The notes: a model not told the origin generated them from the letters alone. Shown: positions 1 through 12,164, counted from the stretch's first letter. The stretch is DNA of 64,000 bases from Enoplolaimus lenunculus (GCA_030248215.1 JASANG010002954.1:173348-237347); one strand, 5' to 3'. Translations and numbers: made by a program.

Positions 1-52
1 GCTATTTTATAGACCCACCAGAAACCTGGACGCCCCTTAAAGTAGCATGGGC
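1..52. repeat. Family B element, right end only
   Basis: It ends in GACGCCCCTTAAAGTAGCATGGGCC, the terminal inverted repeat of family B. The rest lies left of the window, in the intron after kinase exon 8. Confidence 0.7.
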
Positions 53-76
53 CGAACCAGTTATAGTTAAACTAAC

Positions 77-3000
77 CTAACATCACTTCTGGCGATCGAT
101 AATGACGAGTGGACACGACAGTGCTGTGATGTTCGTGGTCAAATGTCGCGGATCCAAAATCAATCAGACGGACATTCGTATTTTTGACCACTTTGTACTC
201 TTTTTTCTAAAATTAACAATTTAAAATCATGCATCTTTCGGCCAATGTTACTTTATCGGGCGTCCAGGTTTCTGGTGGGTCTATAAAAGAGTTGGTTTAG
301 ATTTTAGATTACATTTTTTCGCTTAGGTTTAGGCTTAGGCTTAGGAACATATTTTAGCAACACGTTTGCCTAGGCTTAGGCTTAGGAATATGCTTAATCT
401 ACTGTTACGCTCCTTAAAGTAATATTGGCCGGTCGTTCTATGACCTAGAAAGGGCGCAGAGTTAACTTGTAGAAGACAACTTTATGTCATATTTTATTTT
501 AGGTGGTAACTACGGCGATTAAGCAATATGTCTCTGTTAACATGTCCACATTTACAGTCCCAATCAATAGGAGTCCGTATTCCTAATAAGAGTCCGTGAG
601 CAGATAGACTCTCTAAACCCTACAGTTCATAAATGTCAATTATCCTTAATTATAGTGCACAAATGACTCCAAGCCCAAATAGAGTTGATTTCAAAACTTT
701 AAATCATACTTATGTTCTGAAAGTACATTTCTAAGTATAACCTTGCATTATCGCATCAAGCTTTTGATACAAGACAACTAAACGTGTAATTCAACGGATA
801 GTTGCAATACAGGATATATTTGTTACGAAGGACGGTGGAGAGCGGGTTGAAAATAAATAACAGTCCGTAACCGAATAACAAGGGAGGGTACCCTTTGGAG
901 AGGCCAAATAAATATCAGTCCCCGCTCTTATTCTGGTCACTAGAGAATATATATTTATTTATTCCGACACTAAGGTACAACCATCCGGAAGGCATCACCC
1001 GCAGGACGGTAGGTAAAATGGTGTCCACGCAAGATGTAATAGTGGGCAAAAACTGTCGAACGATGCCAACAAGATGCCGAACGCCATAGTTTTACTAAAT
1101 CTTAATACAAAATCTTGGTTTTGATTCCACACTGCAAAAAATAGTGAGTCAAATTGACTCTCTCCGGAATAGGCTTTTCTTGGCTACACAATTCGACTCA
1201 ATTTGACTCTTGCGGAGTCGAATTTTGACTCAGTTTGTGTAGTCAGGAAAAGCCTATTTCGGAGAGTATAAATTTGGCTCACCATTTTTTTGCAGTGCAG
1301 CTGAAGGTTTAGGCCGCGGTGGTACGGCTCGGGTTCGCTAGTGGTATCTCTAGGCATAGTGCAATCACAGTGAAACACAACTCTTACCAATCTGGAATCA
1401 TATCTGACATCGTACGAATCATCAACGAACAGGATATTCTCGGGCTTCAAGTCTGTGTGCGTTATCTTTAGATCATGCAAATCTAAAACAATAAATACAA
1501 TATGAAGAATTACACTGAGCTTCGCTGGCTATAAGCCGTACCAAAGGTCAGTTTTGAAACCAGGGTTGATAATTTTATTATCCAATTTTAGAATACAAGA
1601 GATTAAACGGAAGCAAGTAATTTAACGAGCTCAAAATTGGTTAAAAATATTTGATTTTTAAGGCTGTAATAAGGACACGGTTTTATTTGAAATAATTCTC
1701 CAAAAACGTCATTACAGTTTATAATAACAAACAGGATTAGTAAACTTGCACATCCCTAACGTTATGTATTCAGCGTTCATATCTATACAATTAAAGCTTC
1801 CACATACGTATGTTGGGCAACGTTTCAGCATTACTTAAAAATTTTGAAACAAAAATTAAGATAAAAATTTTTTTTTATACTTTTTTAAAAACAAGGTTTA
1901 CATGCCTAAGCCTAAGCCTAAGCCAAGCAAAAAAATAGTCTAAAGCTTAAACTTACTCTATTGCAGTCCCACAGAAAAACGTTCCGCCCCTGATATTTTA
2001 CATGGGCCCACATGCTGAACAGATATAGTTTGTGCTATTTCTTTCATAAACCGTTTAATATGTGGCCCATATATAGTATAGAACAGGCCGTTACAGTAGA
2101 TAAGTATATTGCTAAGTCCTAGCCTGAACATAAAAATGAGCTTATGCCTAATCCTAAGTCTGAACCTGAGCCTAAGCCTAAGCCTAAGCAAAAACTGGTA
2201 TAAAGCTTTATCTTACTTCATTACATTTGCGCAAAAACATTCCGCCTGTGATTTTCCCACGGGCAAAAAAGAGACTAAAAATTGAACTCAGTAAGTAGTT
2301 TATTTCGTTGGAACAGCTGAAACGGTAAACACCTGCAATTGAAACAGTTTGGGTGTTTTTGGCTCGCGTTTGACTTTATATTTGCGAAATTGTGAAAATT
2401 AAAAGAAGATATGTTATTTAAGCAGTTAAAGACACTGCAAAAACTCCAGTGATTCAAGCTTTGGCGGTTGACGTGGGGACGGGTTATTCGGATATGTCCC
2501 ACCAAGCCAATGTTTGTTCAAAAATGGCCCAATTTAAATATTTGTACGTATTTTAGTTTCTCTTGTAAAATATTTGAATATTTAAACTTCTCTATTAAGA
2601 ATTTTTTGCATACTTAACTTACCCTGTAGTAAAATTTTTAAATATTTGAGTTAATCATATGTTCCAGTAATCATTTCACTCCTAAGTTTGAATTCTTGAA
2701 AAATTAAATTTTTTAAAATCCCAAGGTTCCCAAGACGTAAAATAATTTCATTGATATTAACAAACAAACATTTTACGTTTTAATCGTTAATAATATTTTT
2801 AGGTATTGCAATGCCTAATATTTAATACCGCTGATATGATTTTATCATAAAAATAACGGCCAATGTTACTTTAAAGAGGTAACAGTAGATTAAGCGTATT
2901 CCTAAGCGTAAGCCTAAGCTTAACCGTCGCAAAAATGTGTACCTAAGCCTAAACCTAAGCCTAAGCCTAAGCAAAAAATGTAATCTAGAATCTAATCCTA

Positions 3001-6000
3001 CTCTTTTATAGACTCACCAGAAACCTGGACGCCCCTTAAAGTAACATGCGCCATAATAACAATTTTCAAATATTAAAATAGTAAGTTGAATGAGCAAAAT
3101 GTCATTTAGCATCTTTGAGTGTCGGCTCAAATACGGAAAAAGTAATACGGAATGCCCTACTCTACTATAATGGGTGGTAGGTGGGTCGAGACGATTTCTT
3201 TTGGGGTTGAAAACACATTAATTGAACAGAACCCAGGCAATAAAGGCTGAGTTAAGCATATTGTGATACTTGTCGTTTACTTGCGTGCTTCACTATACGG
3301 TGTTTGGGGGGATTAAAAGGAGAAATACGACTGCTTTATTGAACCAGAGGTAAAGTACACTGGAAAAAAATGGTGAGTCAAATTGACTTTGTTTGAAATA
3401 GGTTTTTCCTGACTACACAAACTGAGTCAACATTCGACTCCGCATGAGTCAAAGGCAGTGTCGAATGTTGACTCAGTTTGTGTAGTCATGAAAAGCCTAT
3501 TTCGGAGAGAGTCAATTTGACTCGCCGTTTTTTGCAGTGCATCGTCATTGAAATACGGACTTAAACGCGGAATTGGTGATTAAGAACAGGCACACGAAAT
3601 CACGAACTAGTCACAGTAATCTATTCTAAAACTAACATAGATACTTTTGACTTTATGACCAGGTAAATTCAAATGTTAGTTTAATATTAGCACAAAATGC
3701 AGTTATGCACCATCCAGGTTATGCTGCGCTCGCCAATGTTAAAAAATGTCCATGTCATTATTATAAAGGAGCAATAAAATTACAGCTATTTCTTGCACCA
3801 AGTAATTATTTTCACACTATTTAGCTAGTATGTCGTTTCTTTGCAGTCTATTCTTAGGACATGTTCGGAAAATGGCAGGGTATTTTGACAATGTTTTATT
3901 TCTTGCACCATAATACAATTTACAAAAAAATTTGAATGTCATGCTTAAATTTGAATTTTCAAGCAAAATTTTGAAGTTTTCCGGCAAAATTTGAATTTTA
4001 TCGACAAAATTTGAATTTTCCCGCCAAAATTTGAATTTTATACCAAAATTTGAATTTCGCGCCAAAACTTAAGTTTTCCCGCCAAAATTCAAATTTTTCC
4101 GCCACAATTTGAATTTTCCACTAAAATTTAACTTTTCCCGCCAAAATTTGAATTTCTCGCCAAAATTTAAATTTTCCCGCCAGAATTTAAATTTTCCCGC
4201 CAAAACTTGAATTTTCCACCAAAATTTAACTTTTCCCGAAAAATTTGAATATTCCCGCCAAAATTTGAATTTCCCGCCAAAATTTAAGTTTTCCCGCAAA
4301 AATTTGAATTTTCCCGCCAAAATTTGAGTTTCCGGGACAAAATTTGAAAAATTATAAGAAATTTTAAACTCTGACGTTTCTAACCATTGGCGGTACAATA
4401 TCCACTGTATTTTAAATAGGTGATATTTTTAAAACACTATTTTTGCCACGTCGCTTTATTTTGTAGGTCATTCGTATAGCTAGCTAATAGTTTGGACACT
4501 ATTTTTAGAGAGTGTTCGCAAATTAGCTAGCTATTAAAATGGTGGGACATTTTTTGACATTGGCGAGCGCAGTATAACCTGAATGATGCATTATTAATAC
4601 AGTCTACAGCTCTGTTGGACACACAGGGCTTACAAACTTTGTACTCACGTTTAACTGCGTAACATAACTGGTATGATATATGTCGGACTTGTTCTAATGG
4701 ATATGGATAATAATTGTTGCTTTTCTACAAAATTTTGACAGTAAACTGCAGTTGGGCGTTAAAAAATTAGCACCTGTAAAGATCAGGGGCGGAACGTTTT
4801 TCTGTAGGACTGGAATAGAGTAAACTTAAGATTTAGACTAATTTTTTTGCTAGCCTTAAGCTTAGATATAAGCTGATTGTTATGTTTAGGCTTAGGAATA
4901 TGCTTAGGCTTAGGCTTAAGAGTACACTTTAGCAATGTTTAGGCCCTGTTCTATACATTGGCCAATAAAATCAATGAGGATCGTTGGACGAAATTGTCAT
5001 AATTTGATAAGCTAAACTTTTTGGGTTATGTTTACTTCTGCCGACACGCTTATGAACAAATCGGCATGAAATTGTTTTCAAGTCAAGAAATTTTGAACAG
5101 AACCTTCTTTTAGTTCTGTACGCGTGATTTTGTCAAAAATTCATTCGAAGAACTTGCAGCTGCAATATATTTATGATGAATATATGCCAACAATTAATTC
5201 ACAGATACGAAACGCCTTGTGAGTCGAATTCATCATCATTGGCGGAGAGATGATTTTATGCTTGATATTTACTATAGTAGACGGCAAATTATTCACAGTA
5301 ATTTATGTCAAGATTCAATGAAAATGAAGTTTCCTTGCAAATACTTGCAGCTGCAAGAAACTTGTGCAAGTTGCTGTTACCAATTCTTATTGCAATAACT
5401 TGCACTTATGAATAGGGCTTAATTGTACACCTATTACCGAATCGCTAAACCAAATTAAATTAAATTTGAGTTTTTTTCTGCGCTATTACTAACTGCCGGA
5501 CCGGTACAACCAATCATTTGAAAATATTTGTTTTAAAATTTCAGAAATACAAAATTACTTTTAAATATTGTCTTAGAACTTACCAAAAAGTCAAAAACGC
5601 TAAGGCCAAGCAAATCAAACGTGAGACAAACGTGTCCGTGGTAATCGAAATAGTCTCGAAGCTGAATGTACAACCTGAAATAAGAAAATGTTCCGTTGCA
5701 TCATTTGAAACAATTTTGACACCTGTGCCACAAAATCACTTATAACGCTGCAAATAAAGGCCAATGTATAGTTCAGGACCGTAACAGTTGTATAAGCATA
5801 TTCTTAAACCAAAGCCTGAGCCTGACTCTAGGTGTAAAGATAAGCCTATATTCAAGCTTAAATCTCTATACCGTAGTCTAAGCCGATGTCTAACTAACGC
5901 CAAGTCTCTACTCTGTAGCAGTCCCACGGAAAACGGTTCGCCTTTGATGTACACATGAGTCAAAATAACCAACGCTTAGGCTTAGGCTTAGTTTTTAGAG

Positions 6001-9000
6001 TAGTGGTTTACAAATTTTGTGGCACCGTTGATAAAATTATTGTGTAAGTTGATGCATTAATATTTCGCAATAATCAACTATGATGTGTTGCCTAATGCTG
6101 CATAAGGATTTCATTTCAGGTGGGTAAGTGTTTGTAATGCAGCGATAAACCAAGGTGCTAGAGTATACAAAAATAACGAAGCCGGAGCTGGATGATCTAT
6201 TAATATCCGGTCGAAGCTGGAGACGTAGCCGGATAATAGATTCAAATCTAATACTAGTAATGCATTCAAATATCAGAACGTAGCCAACAGTTGTTCCTTT
6301 CGAGGCTTAAGGCATCCAAAGTATTTACGTGACAAAGCTTAACACCTCACACCGATGCATTTTTAGCACTTTAATAGCGACTCTGTTCCACTATTTTGTT
6401 TTCAAGCATTGCGTACCGTGGCAATATTTGTTTGGCCCATGTTTCTTTTCAAGGCATCCAGTTTTCCGCAGGTACCATAAAATAGAGGTGGCTAGAATTA
6501 AGGCTTTTATGTTTACTTCGCGAGTTGTAGACTTATTTTTACGCTGAAGTTTAGGTAGGTTTACAGTTAAAACTAGGAATATGCTGAGATATATATACTG
6601 CTACACCCGTGAAATAACACTGGTCATCTTTATCACGTTTTCTTGCGGTATTGTGACCCAATACAGATTGTCAAAGTTCACGGGCACATGCAAACATTTA
6701 CATTACATGTATGACAGAAAAATTAAGTAAAAGTAAGTCAATCAGTTCCATGGTAGTTTTCACAAATACAAATGATGGTTTCAATTTTTTGAAAATTTTA
6801 AAAAACATGCGGAAAGTTAAAATCCGGAGCCGGTGTCAGAGCCGGAAGTCGGTTTTTTGCCAAAACCGGAACCGGATATCCGGGCGCATCATGAGATAAG
6901 CATACATGTATACATATACCGGTATAAGAAGTTGCTACAATGATTGCATGGTGCAACGGTAGCATGTTTGACTCGAATGCAACCATTATAAGGTTCGATT
7001 GCTGACGTTGCCATGCATATTTGGCAATATATATCTTAAATTCGGTCGTCCCGTTCGTATGGTTCTAACAGAGGATACCGCAATTTGAACGAAAAGATTG
7101 GTTTGTACCCTGGGACCAATCAGATTATAATGAATCCTGTAAAAATGACCATTTTCAGTTATTCGTCTTGGCTGTGCTTACCGCCGGCAGGTTGGATCGT
7201 TTTGTTTAAGTTTGTTGAGAACATTGATTTCAAGCTTCGCTGCTTCACGATATTTTGCGACATTTTTAATTATTTTCAACGCAAGTCGTTTGTCGCTACT
7301 GAAAAGTAAAAAAATTTACCAAATTTATTTAATTTGAAATTTATCCTGAAACAAATTCAAGCGTTCAGCTCACGAGGTGATTCCAGGGTGGGTGTCTGGG
7401 GTAATTCCAGGATGGGTGTATGGGGTGATTCCAGGGGGTGTGTCTGGAGTGATGCATTACCCACTATACATTATATATTTATAATGTATATATATCTAGC
7501 TATATATATAATATATATAATATATATATACATATATATATATATAAGATATATGTATATAAGGACATAAAACAGTATCAAACGTCCATCACTAGGGCTC
7601 AACATATATCTAAACCATTATGTTAGATTGAACAGTGTTTAGACAGGAAATATACTACGCTAACATAACAGTAAAACTAGTGCGAATAGATAACAGCCTG
7701 TATGGTTGGTAAATAACTAACACATAAAAACGAACATAGCGTTGCTAGCCGCTTAGTAAACATATTGTAAGATTTAGGGTTGCGCTAGACTTGGCGTCCG
7801 TCACCGTCAGTCACCATATATATGTTATCGTACGTGAGTTATTTGCGTACGATACCGCACGGTGACGGGCGGCGCCGTACGGGTGAGAGACGGCGCCGTA
7901 CGGGTGACGGACAGCGTCGTACGGGTGACGGACAGCGTCGTACGGGTGGCGGACGGCGCCGTACGGGTGACGGACAGCGTCGTACGGGTGACGGACAGCG
8001 TCGTACGGGTGACGGACGGCGCCGTACGGGTGACGGACAGCGTCGTACGGGTGACGGACAGCGTCGTACGGGTGACGGACAGCGTCGTACGGGTGACGGA
8101 CAGCGTCGTACGGGTGGCGGACGGCGCCGTACGGGTGACGGACGGCGCCGTACGGGTGACAGACGGCGCCGTAAGGGTGACGAACGGCGCTGCAAGTCAA
8201 CAAAAGTATGGTGCAACTCTTACTGCGCTTAACACAACGTCGGAACACGGTACCTTACATGTGTGGAACCACACACCGAAACGCAGGTATAGAGAATAAG
8301 AAAATTATACTTTGCCAAATTTAATTGGGCCTCTGCTAAAACGGACCACATTTTCACTATTCGTACGCACGATTTGCTGTCAAAAATTCCTGGATCCGCC
8401 ACTGAAGAAATATTAAACGTGGCAGGTTTTATCCCGATTTCCAGTTAACCTGCGATACCTGGAGTGTAAATCTTTGGCTTCAACGACTTTTCCAAACGTA
8501 CCTTCGCCGAGCGTTCGCACGATTTCAACTGAAACATGAATACAACTGACGCCTGTTGATTGGGACTCAAAATTGGGAACCACACTTGTAATGGTATTGT
8601 CATTCGGGTCATCATAGTACACATAAACTTAGACAGAAGTCAAAGGATAAAACCTGAACGGAAACATCCCAAATGTGCCCCAGTCTCCTTGTTTCCCAGT
8701 AGAAGCAGACCTTATAAGTGACATAGGCCTAGTCGCCCTGTACGCTTCTAGGCTGCTCATCACCGGACGCCGCCGCTTGTCGTACATAAAACTAAGGGTT
8801 GCGCTCTACTTTACAGTGTCGCACAACGCCGGACGCCAGATTCGCCCCCATCACGCGACACCTAACGTTATCGTTCGCTGTCCCTCAACGCCGCCAATCA
8901 CTGTCAGCCGCCGTGAGGGGCCGCACGGAGCCGCGTTTCACAAATAAATGTGAAATTTAAATGTGCTACGCGGCAGCGTGCGGCATCGCGCGGTGATTTT

Positions 9001-10471
9001 TTTATATGACGCGCGTCGATTGTAGCACAACCATTACGGTTGAAACATAAAGTGTTTAGGAACAATTATTGAGATAAATGAAAATTCACTTAAAGTAATT
9101 GTCAAAATTTAGTAATTGAAAAAATAGAGTATTCGAAAAAATTTAGTAATTGAAAAAATAGAGTATTCGAAAAAATTTAGTAATTGAAAAAATAGAGTAT
9201 TCGAAAAAATTTAGTAATTGAAAAAATAGAGTATTCGAAAAATTTAGTAATTGAAAAGTTTAGTAATTGAAGAAATAGAGTAATTGTAGTAATTGAAAAA
9301 ATAGAGTAATTGAAAAAATTTACTAATTGAAAAAATAGAGTAATTGAAAAAATGTAGTAATTGAAAAAAATTTAGTAATTGAAAAAATAGAGTAATTGAA
9401 AAAATAGAGTAATTGAAAAAATTTAGTAATTGAAAAAATTTTAGCAATTGAAAAAATAGAGTAATTGAAAAAATTTAGTAATTGAAAAAATATAGTAATT
9501 GAAAAACTTTAATAATTAAACAAATAGAGTAATTAAAATAATTTGCTTACATCGTTCAACCAGAGTTTCGCCGACACGATAGATCAAATGCCCATCTTCA
9601 TCGTCGTGAACGCTGACACCAGATTTTTCTCGAAGCTAAAATATTTAAATATAATCCCTCAATCGACAGCGTAAATCCCTAAGCTAGAGATGGTTAATGG
9701 TGTTCAGATCCGTAATAGTGGGTGCAAAGGGCGCACCCTCGTCGAATATATTTACTTGCGCTTACCAAAAGGGTTTTTGTACAGAATTAAAAGAATTCTA
9801 TGTTAAGAAAATTCTGGCTTCTTCTGGAACCATTTTTGGCTTCTTTTACGAACAATTCCTGGTTACGGGTCTGACTGTGTTTGAGAAACATGACGTAAAG
9901 TCGGCCTTTGATTTCACACCCGGCTCGCACAAACGGCTGAATTTATTACAAAAATTGTTTATTTTCGAGTAACAAAATTTATACTTCTAAAATTGAACAT
10001 TTTTTAATTTCTGAAAAAGTTTCATTAAAATTATTATTTGTGAAAAAATTTTTTTTGCTTAAAAACAGTTACCAGCTGGTGTTAGATGCTACACACATTT
10101 GAGAATACTGACTCAGTGTCCAAATTCTCAAATAGGTGAATAGCACCTATCACCAACCAGTTGAAGATAGATCTTGTAAATTTGGCGAGCCAGTCAATGG
10201 TGACCTTTAAAATTTAGCACATTTTTTGCATTTGTCCAAGTTGGTAAACATCAAATGCGAAATATGTGCTAAATTTTTAAGTTCTTCATTAACCAGTTCG
10301 AAACTTACAAAACCTATCACCAACTAATGATTGGTCCAGCATACATTTGAAAAGACGGGCACAAATTTAGCGAAAACTTACCATTAAAACATTTGCTAGC
10401 GGATTTGGCATACCGCCATGACGTTGATGCGATAAATACTGTTGTAACTGATGTTTATGTTCTTGTTGTTT

Positions 10472-10545
<74 letters not shown>

Positions 10546-11095
10546 GCTGCTGCTGCTGATGATGTTGCGCAAATTGAGGAATAAGTCGCCGATAATCGCT
10601 TACTTGCAACTCTTGCGGTGCCGCATGGTCGTTTTGAGCAAATTTAGACGCAGCCAACATGAACGGTAGTTTATCATGTCTAGAGAATCCTGCCTGACGA
10701 GAACCTGAAAGTCGAGCGTTTGGACTTAAATGATGGTCGATTTGGTGACCAGTGGGATCGTTAGTGGTCGCCTCTGCATCGATAAATGGTCCAAATCCTG
10801 GCGGAGGACGTATATGATGATAACTTTGGGGGGTCAGGTGAAACGGTTGTAAGCTGTCGTGGGGGAGAAACTTATATCGACTGCTTGAGCTGCTTCGAGT
10901 GGTGTGTTTGTGTTTTGGCGATAGCTTTACGTTGTATGATGAGGTGAACATTGAATTTTGAGGTTGTGGTGAAACGCATTCTGATTCGGGTAGGCTTAGT
11001 TGATACCCGTGGGTGTTGTTGTTGGTATTATTATTATTTTCGGTATTGTTGTTGTTTTTATTGTTGTTGTTGTTATTCTTATTATTATTAATATA

Positions 11096-11140
<45 letters not shown>

Positions 11141-12025
11141 GTTGTTGTTGTTGTTGTTATTGTTATTGTTGTATGATGCTTTGTTAGGCCGCTTGCTGTT
11201 AGGGCTGTGATTAGAGGTTGGATCCTTTGATTGCAGTTCCTGATGGCATCCAGATGCGGCCGAAGGAGCGACTTGAGATGGTCCAGGCAGAAAATTTAAA
11301 TCTCGGTTCGTTGGAGCGCTAACCTTGCGATATAGTGGACTTTGGTCCAATCTTGAATTCGTTGAACAGTGACCATTGGTGCCTGCGTTTACCAGTCGAA
11401 CAATTTGCGCTTGTTTACTTCGAACAACAGTGGGTTGAGCGAATTGTGGTATTTCAAGTCCGAATTTTGAATGCCCTGAAGAGGTTAGACGCGACAAATT
11501 TTGACGCGGATCACCTTGAAATGATGCTAGGGTCGGGCCAACACCGTGGTTTGGTTGTCGAATAGGCTTGCTGCATCTTTCAACTGGCTGATTATCGTAC
11601 GGGTCACACTCGCGGCGAAGGGCATGCCCTGATTTTAGGCCACCGTTTCTTGAATTGAAAGACTTCTCTGCGCCTATCTGCCCTCCGGTCCATGCATCTG
11701 CCCTCGGAATATGACCAAATGTGGCAGTTTGGATTCCTGATAGTCCAGCGCCGGTTTTGGCCCCAGTAATCGGTGTCAATTTACATATTTGAGCATTTTG
11801 TATTTGGCTTGCGGTAGGAATAGCATATTTTTGAATATTTGACAATTGTTTTGGCGATTTTCGAAGACAATATGACAAATTTAAAGGGATGTTAGGCAAC
11901 TTAAACGGGTAGCCCCTACTGCGCCTATCCCTGTGAATGTATTTCGACTCCAGGTAAGCGGCTACATTGTAGCTTGAGCATGGTTCACTGGCGCATCGGC
12001 GTTTATTCTGAGTGGCCCGGGGCAT
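77..12025 (-). CDS. CLK: CLK/LAMMER-type dual-specificity protein kinase, 8 exons, 3' end outside the window
   Basis: Exons on the minus strand, in gene order: 12025-10382, 9635-9551, 8528-8459, 7298-7182, 5674-5584, 4724-4649, 1482-1388, 206-77. Each has an AG acceptor and a GT donor (GTAAGT, GTAAGC, GTATCG, GTAAGC, GTAAGT, GTGAGT, GTAAGA, GTTAGT), and all seven junctions keep one reading frame. In order they encode the pre-kinase stretch [18 protein letters not shown], the Gly loop [10 protein letters not shown], the VAIK-equivalent [24 protein letters not shown], the catalytic loop [12 protein letters not shown] and the DFG segment [13 protein letters not shown] followed by [17 protein letters not shown] and DFGSATF are hallmarks of the CLK/Doa family, nuclear kinases that phosphorylate SR splicing factors. 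The C-lobe with the LAMMER motif would lie to the left of base 1. Family is certain; orthology within it is not. The introns (0.7-3.2 kb) are full of transposable elements. Confidence 0.9.
240..430. repeat. Family B TTAGGC-armed inverted-repeat element
   Basis: Starts GGCCAATGTTACTTTA and ends TTAAAGTAATATTGGCC. The arms contain runs of TTAGGC-like units. It lies in the intron between kinase exons 7 and 8. Confidence 0.8.
555..942. repeat. Family E element
   Basis: Shares 'CAATAGGAGTCCGTAT' and 'AACAGTCCGTAACCGAATA' with copies near 12.45 kb and 50.4 kb. The right end is a degraded GGTCACTA. The left end is not sharply visible. Confidence 0.6.
1130..1297. repeat. Family C inverted-repeat element
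   Basis: Starts CACTGCAAAAAATAGTGAGTC and ends TTTTTTTGCAGTG. Inside are opposed GAGTCAA/TTGACTC and GCCTATTTCGGAGAG blocks, so the whole can fold as one long hairpin. It lies just downstream of kinase exon 7. Confidence 0.85.
1900..2265. repeat. Two abutting Family A TTAGGC-armed elements
   Basis: Both have CCTAAG arms followed by 'GTCCCACAGAAAAACGTTCCG' or a close relative. They meet near 2062 at 'GGCCCATATATAGTATAGAAC'. Confidence 0.65.
2858..3052. repeat. Family B element
   Basis: GGCCAATGTTACTTTAAAGAG at the left and CGCCCCTTAAAGTAACATGCGCC at the right, with CCTAAG tracts in between. Confidence 0.8.
3358..3539. repeat. Family C inverted-repeat element
   Basis: CACTGGAAAAAAATGGTGAGTC at the left; GACTCGCCGTTTTTTGCAGTG at the right. 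The two arms are nearly complementary over most of their length. Confidence 0.85.
3940..4345. repeat. Minisatellite of about 21-nt AAAATTTGAATTTTCCCGCC units
   Basis: About 18 degenerate units of 'CCCGCCAAAATTTGAATTTT'. The apparent minus-strand ORFs here ([10 protein letters not shown] repeats) are the repeat translated. It lies in a kinase intron. Confidence 0.85.
4775..4963. repeat. Family A element
   Basis: From 'TGTAAAGATCAGGGGCGG' to 'CCCTGTTCTATACATTGGCC', with TTAGGC-like arms. It lies about 50 bases upstream (gene sense) of kinase exon 6. Confidence 0.7.
5759..5961. repeat. Family A element, diverged
   Basis: 'GGCCAATGTATAGTTCAGGACC' at the left and 'GTCCCACGGAAAACGGTTCGCC' near the right. 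Confidence 0.6.
6945..7017 (+). repeat. tRNA(Trp)-like hairpin sequence (relic or SINE head)
   Basis: The segment 'GGTGCAACGGTAGCATG' matches a pol III A box/D-arm of the tRNA-Trp kind, and GGTTCGATTG resembles a B box about 35 bases further on. The ends TGCATGG..CAACG and CGTTG.CCATGCA pair over about 11 bp. The anticodon and T stems are only partly paired, so a working tRNA is unlikely. It is antisense to a kinase intron. Confidence 0.4.
7470..7562. repeat. TA-rich microsatellite
   Basis: Runs of TATATA with interruptions; nothing else visible. Confidence 0.8.
7857..8195. repeat. 21-nt GC-rich minisatellite
   Basis: About 15-16 units of 'GACGGACAGCGTCGTACGGGT' and the variant with GGCGCC in place of CAGCGTC. 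The unit length is a multiple of three and stop-free in several frames, which creates long spurious ORFs on both strands. It sits beside GTACGATACCGCACGGTGAC, a motif shared with 18.2 kb and 51.4-52.1 kb. Confidence 0.9.
9105..9545. repeat. AATTGAAAAAATAGAGT minisatellite
   Basis: About 25 units of roughly 17 nt (AATTGAAAAAATTTAGT / AATTGAAAAAATAGAGT), with a 34-nt higher-order period at the left. It abuts the donor side of kinase exon 2 within a few bases. Confidence 0.85.
10068..10340. repeat. Family I element(s)
   Basis: 'CCAGCTGGTGTTAGATGC', 'TTGAGAATACTGACTC' and 'AGCACCTATCACCAACCAGTT' recur in both orientations. Similar pieces occur near 12.2, 20.3-20.7, 37.25 and 50.3 kb. It lies in kinase intron 1. 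Confidence 0.5.
10382..12025 (-). CDS. CLK kinase exon 1: long disordered N-terminus with poly-N and poly-Q
   Basis: A 548-codon open stretch starts at an ATG (12025) and ends in AATG|GTAAGT. It joins in phase 0 to the pre-kinase exon at 9635. It is basic and Ser/Asn/Pro/His-rich. Poly-Asn with scattered Lys, Tyr and Thr lies at about residues 286-334 (ATT/GTT repeats on the plus strand). A poly-Gln run of about 30 lies at about 491-520 (CAA repeats). CLK N-termini are usually RS-rich and much shorter, so length and composition are unusual. The frame stays open for a short way upstream of the ATG, so a spliced upstream exon is possible. Confidence 0.75.
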
Positions 12026-12164
12026 TGACGCACTAAGGATGTAGGTAGAGATAAGACAGAAATAGTACCATTTTAAGAAGTAAACTATTAATAAAATGTT
12101 TTAATTTTGCTTTTCATCCACAAGTAATAAATGTTTTTCAAAACGCGAGACGTGTCTTGGGTCG

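Noticed and set aside
1184-1480. 98-codon kinase-like ORF taken as one unit
   Set aside because: Only the part to 1388 is exon; the rest runs through a GTAAGA donor into a family C element.
3817-4398. Two minus-strand ORFs rich in FKFWREN repeats
   Set aside because: Translation of the AAATTTGAATTTTCCCGCC minisatellite.
240-5961. True telomere or interstitial telomere array
   Set aside because: TTAGGC units are few, degenerate and bounded by transposon-like inverted repeats, interspersed with exons.
7811-8299. Four overlapping ORFs of 125-145 codons on both strands
   Set aside because: All are translations of the 21-nt minisatellite; no start context, domain or splice support.
10393-10669. 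Plus-strand poly-Val and poly-Leu ORFs
   Set aside because: They are the reverse strand of the kinase exon's (CAA)n poly-Gln tract.
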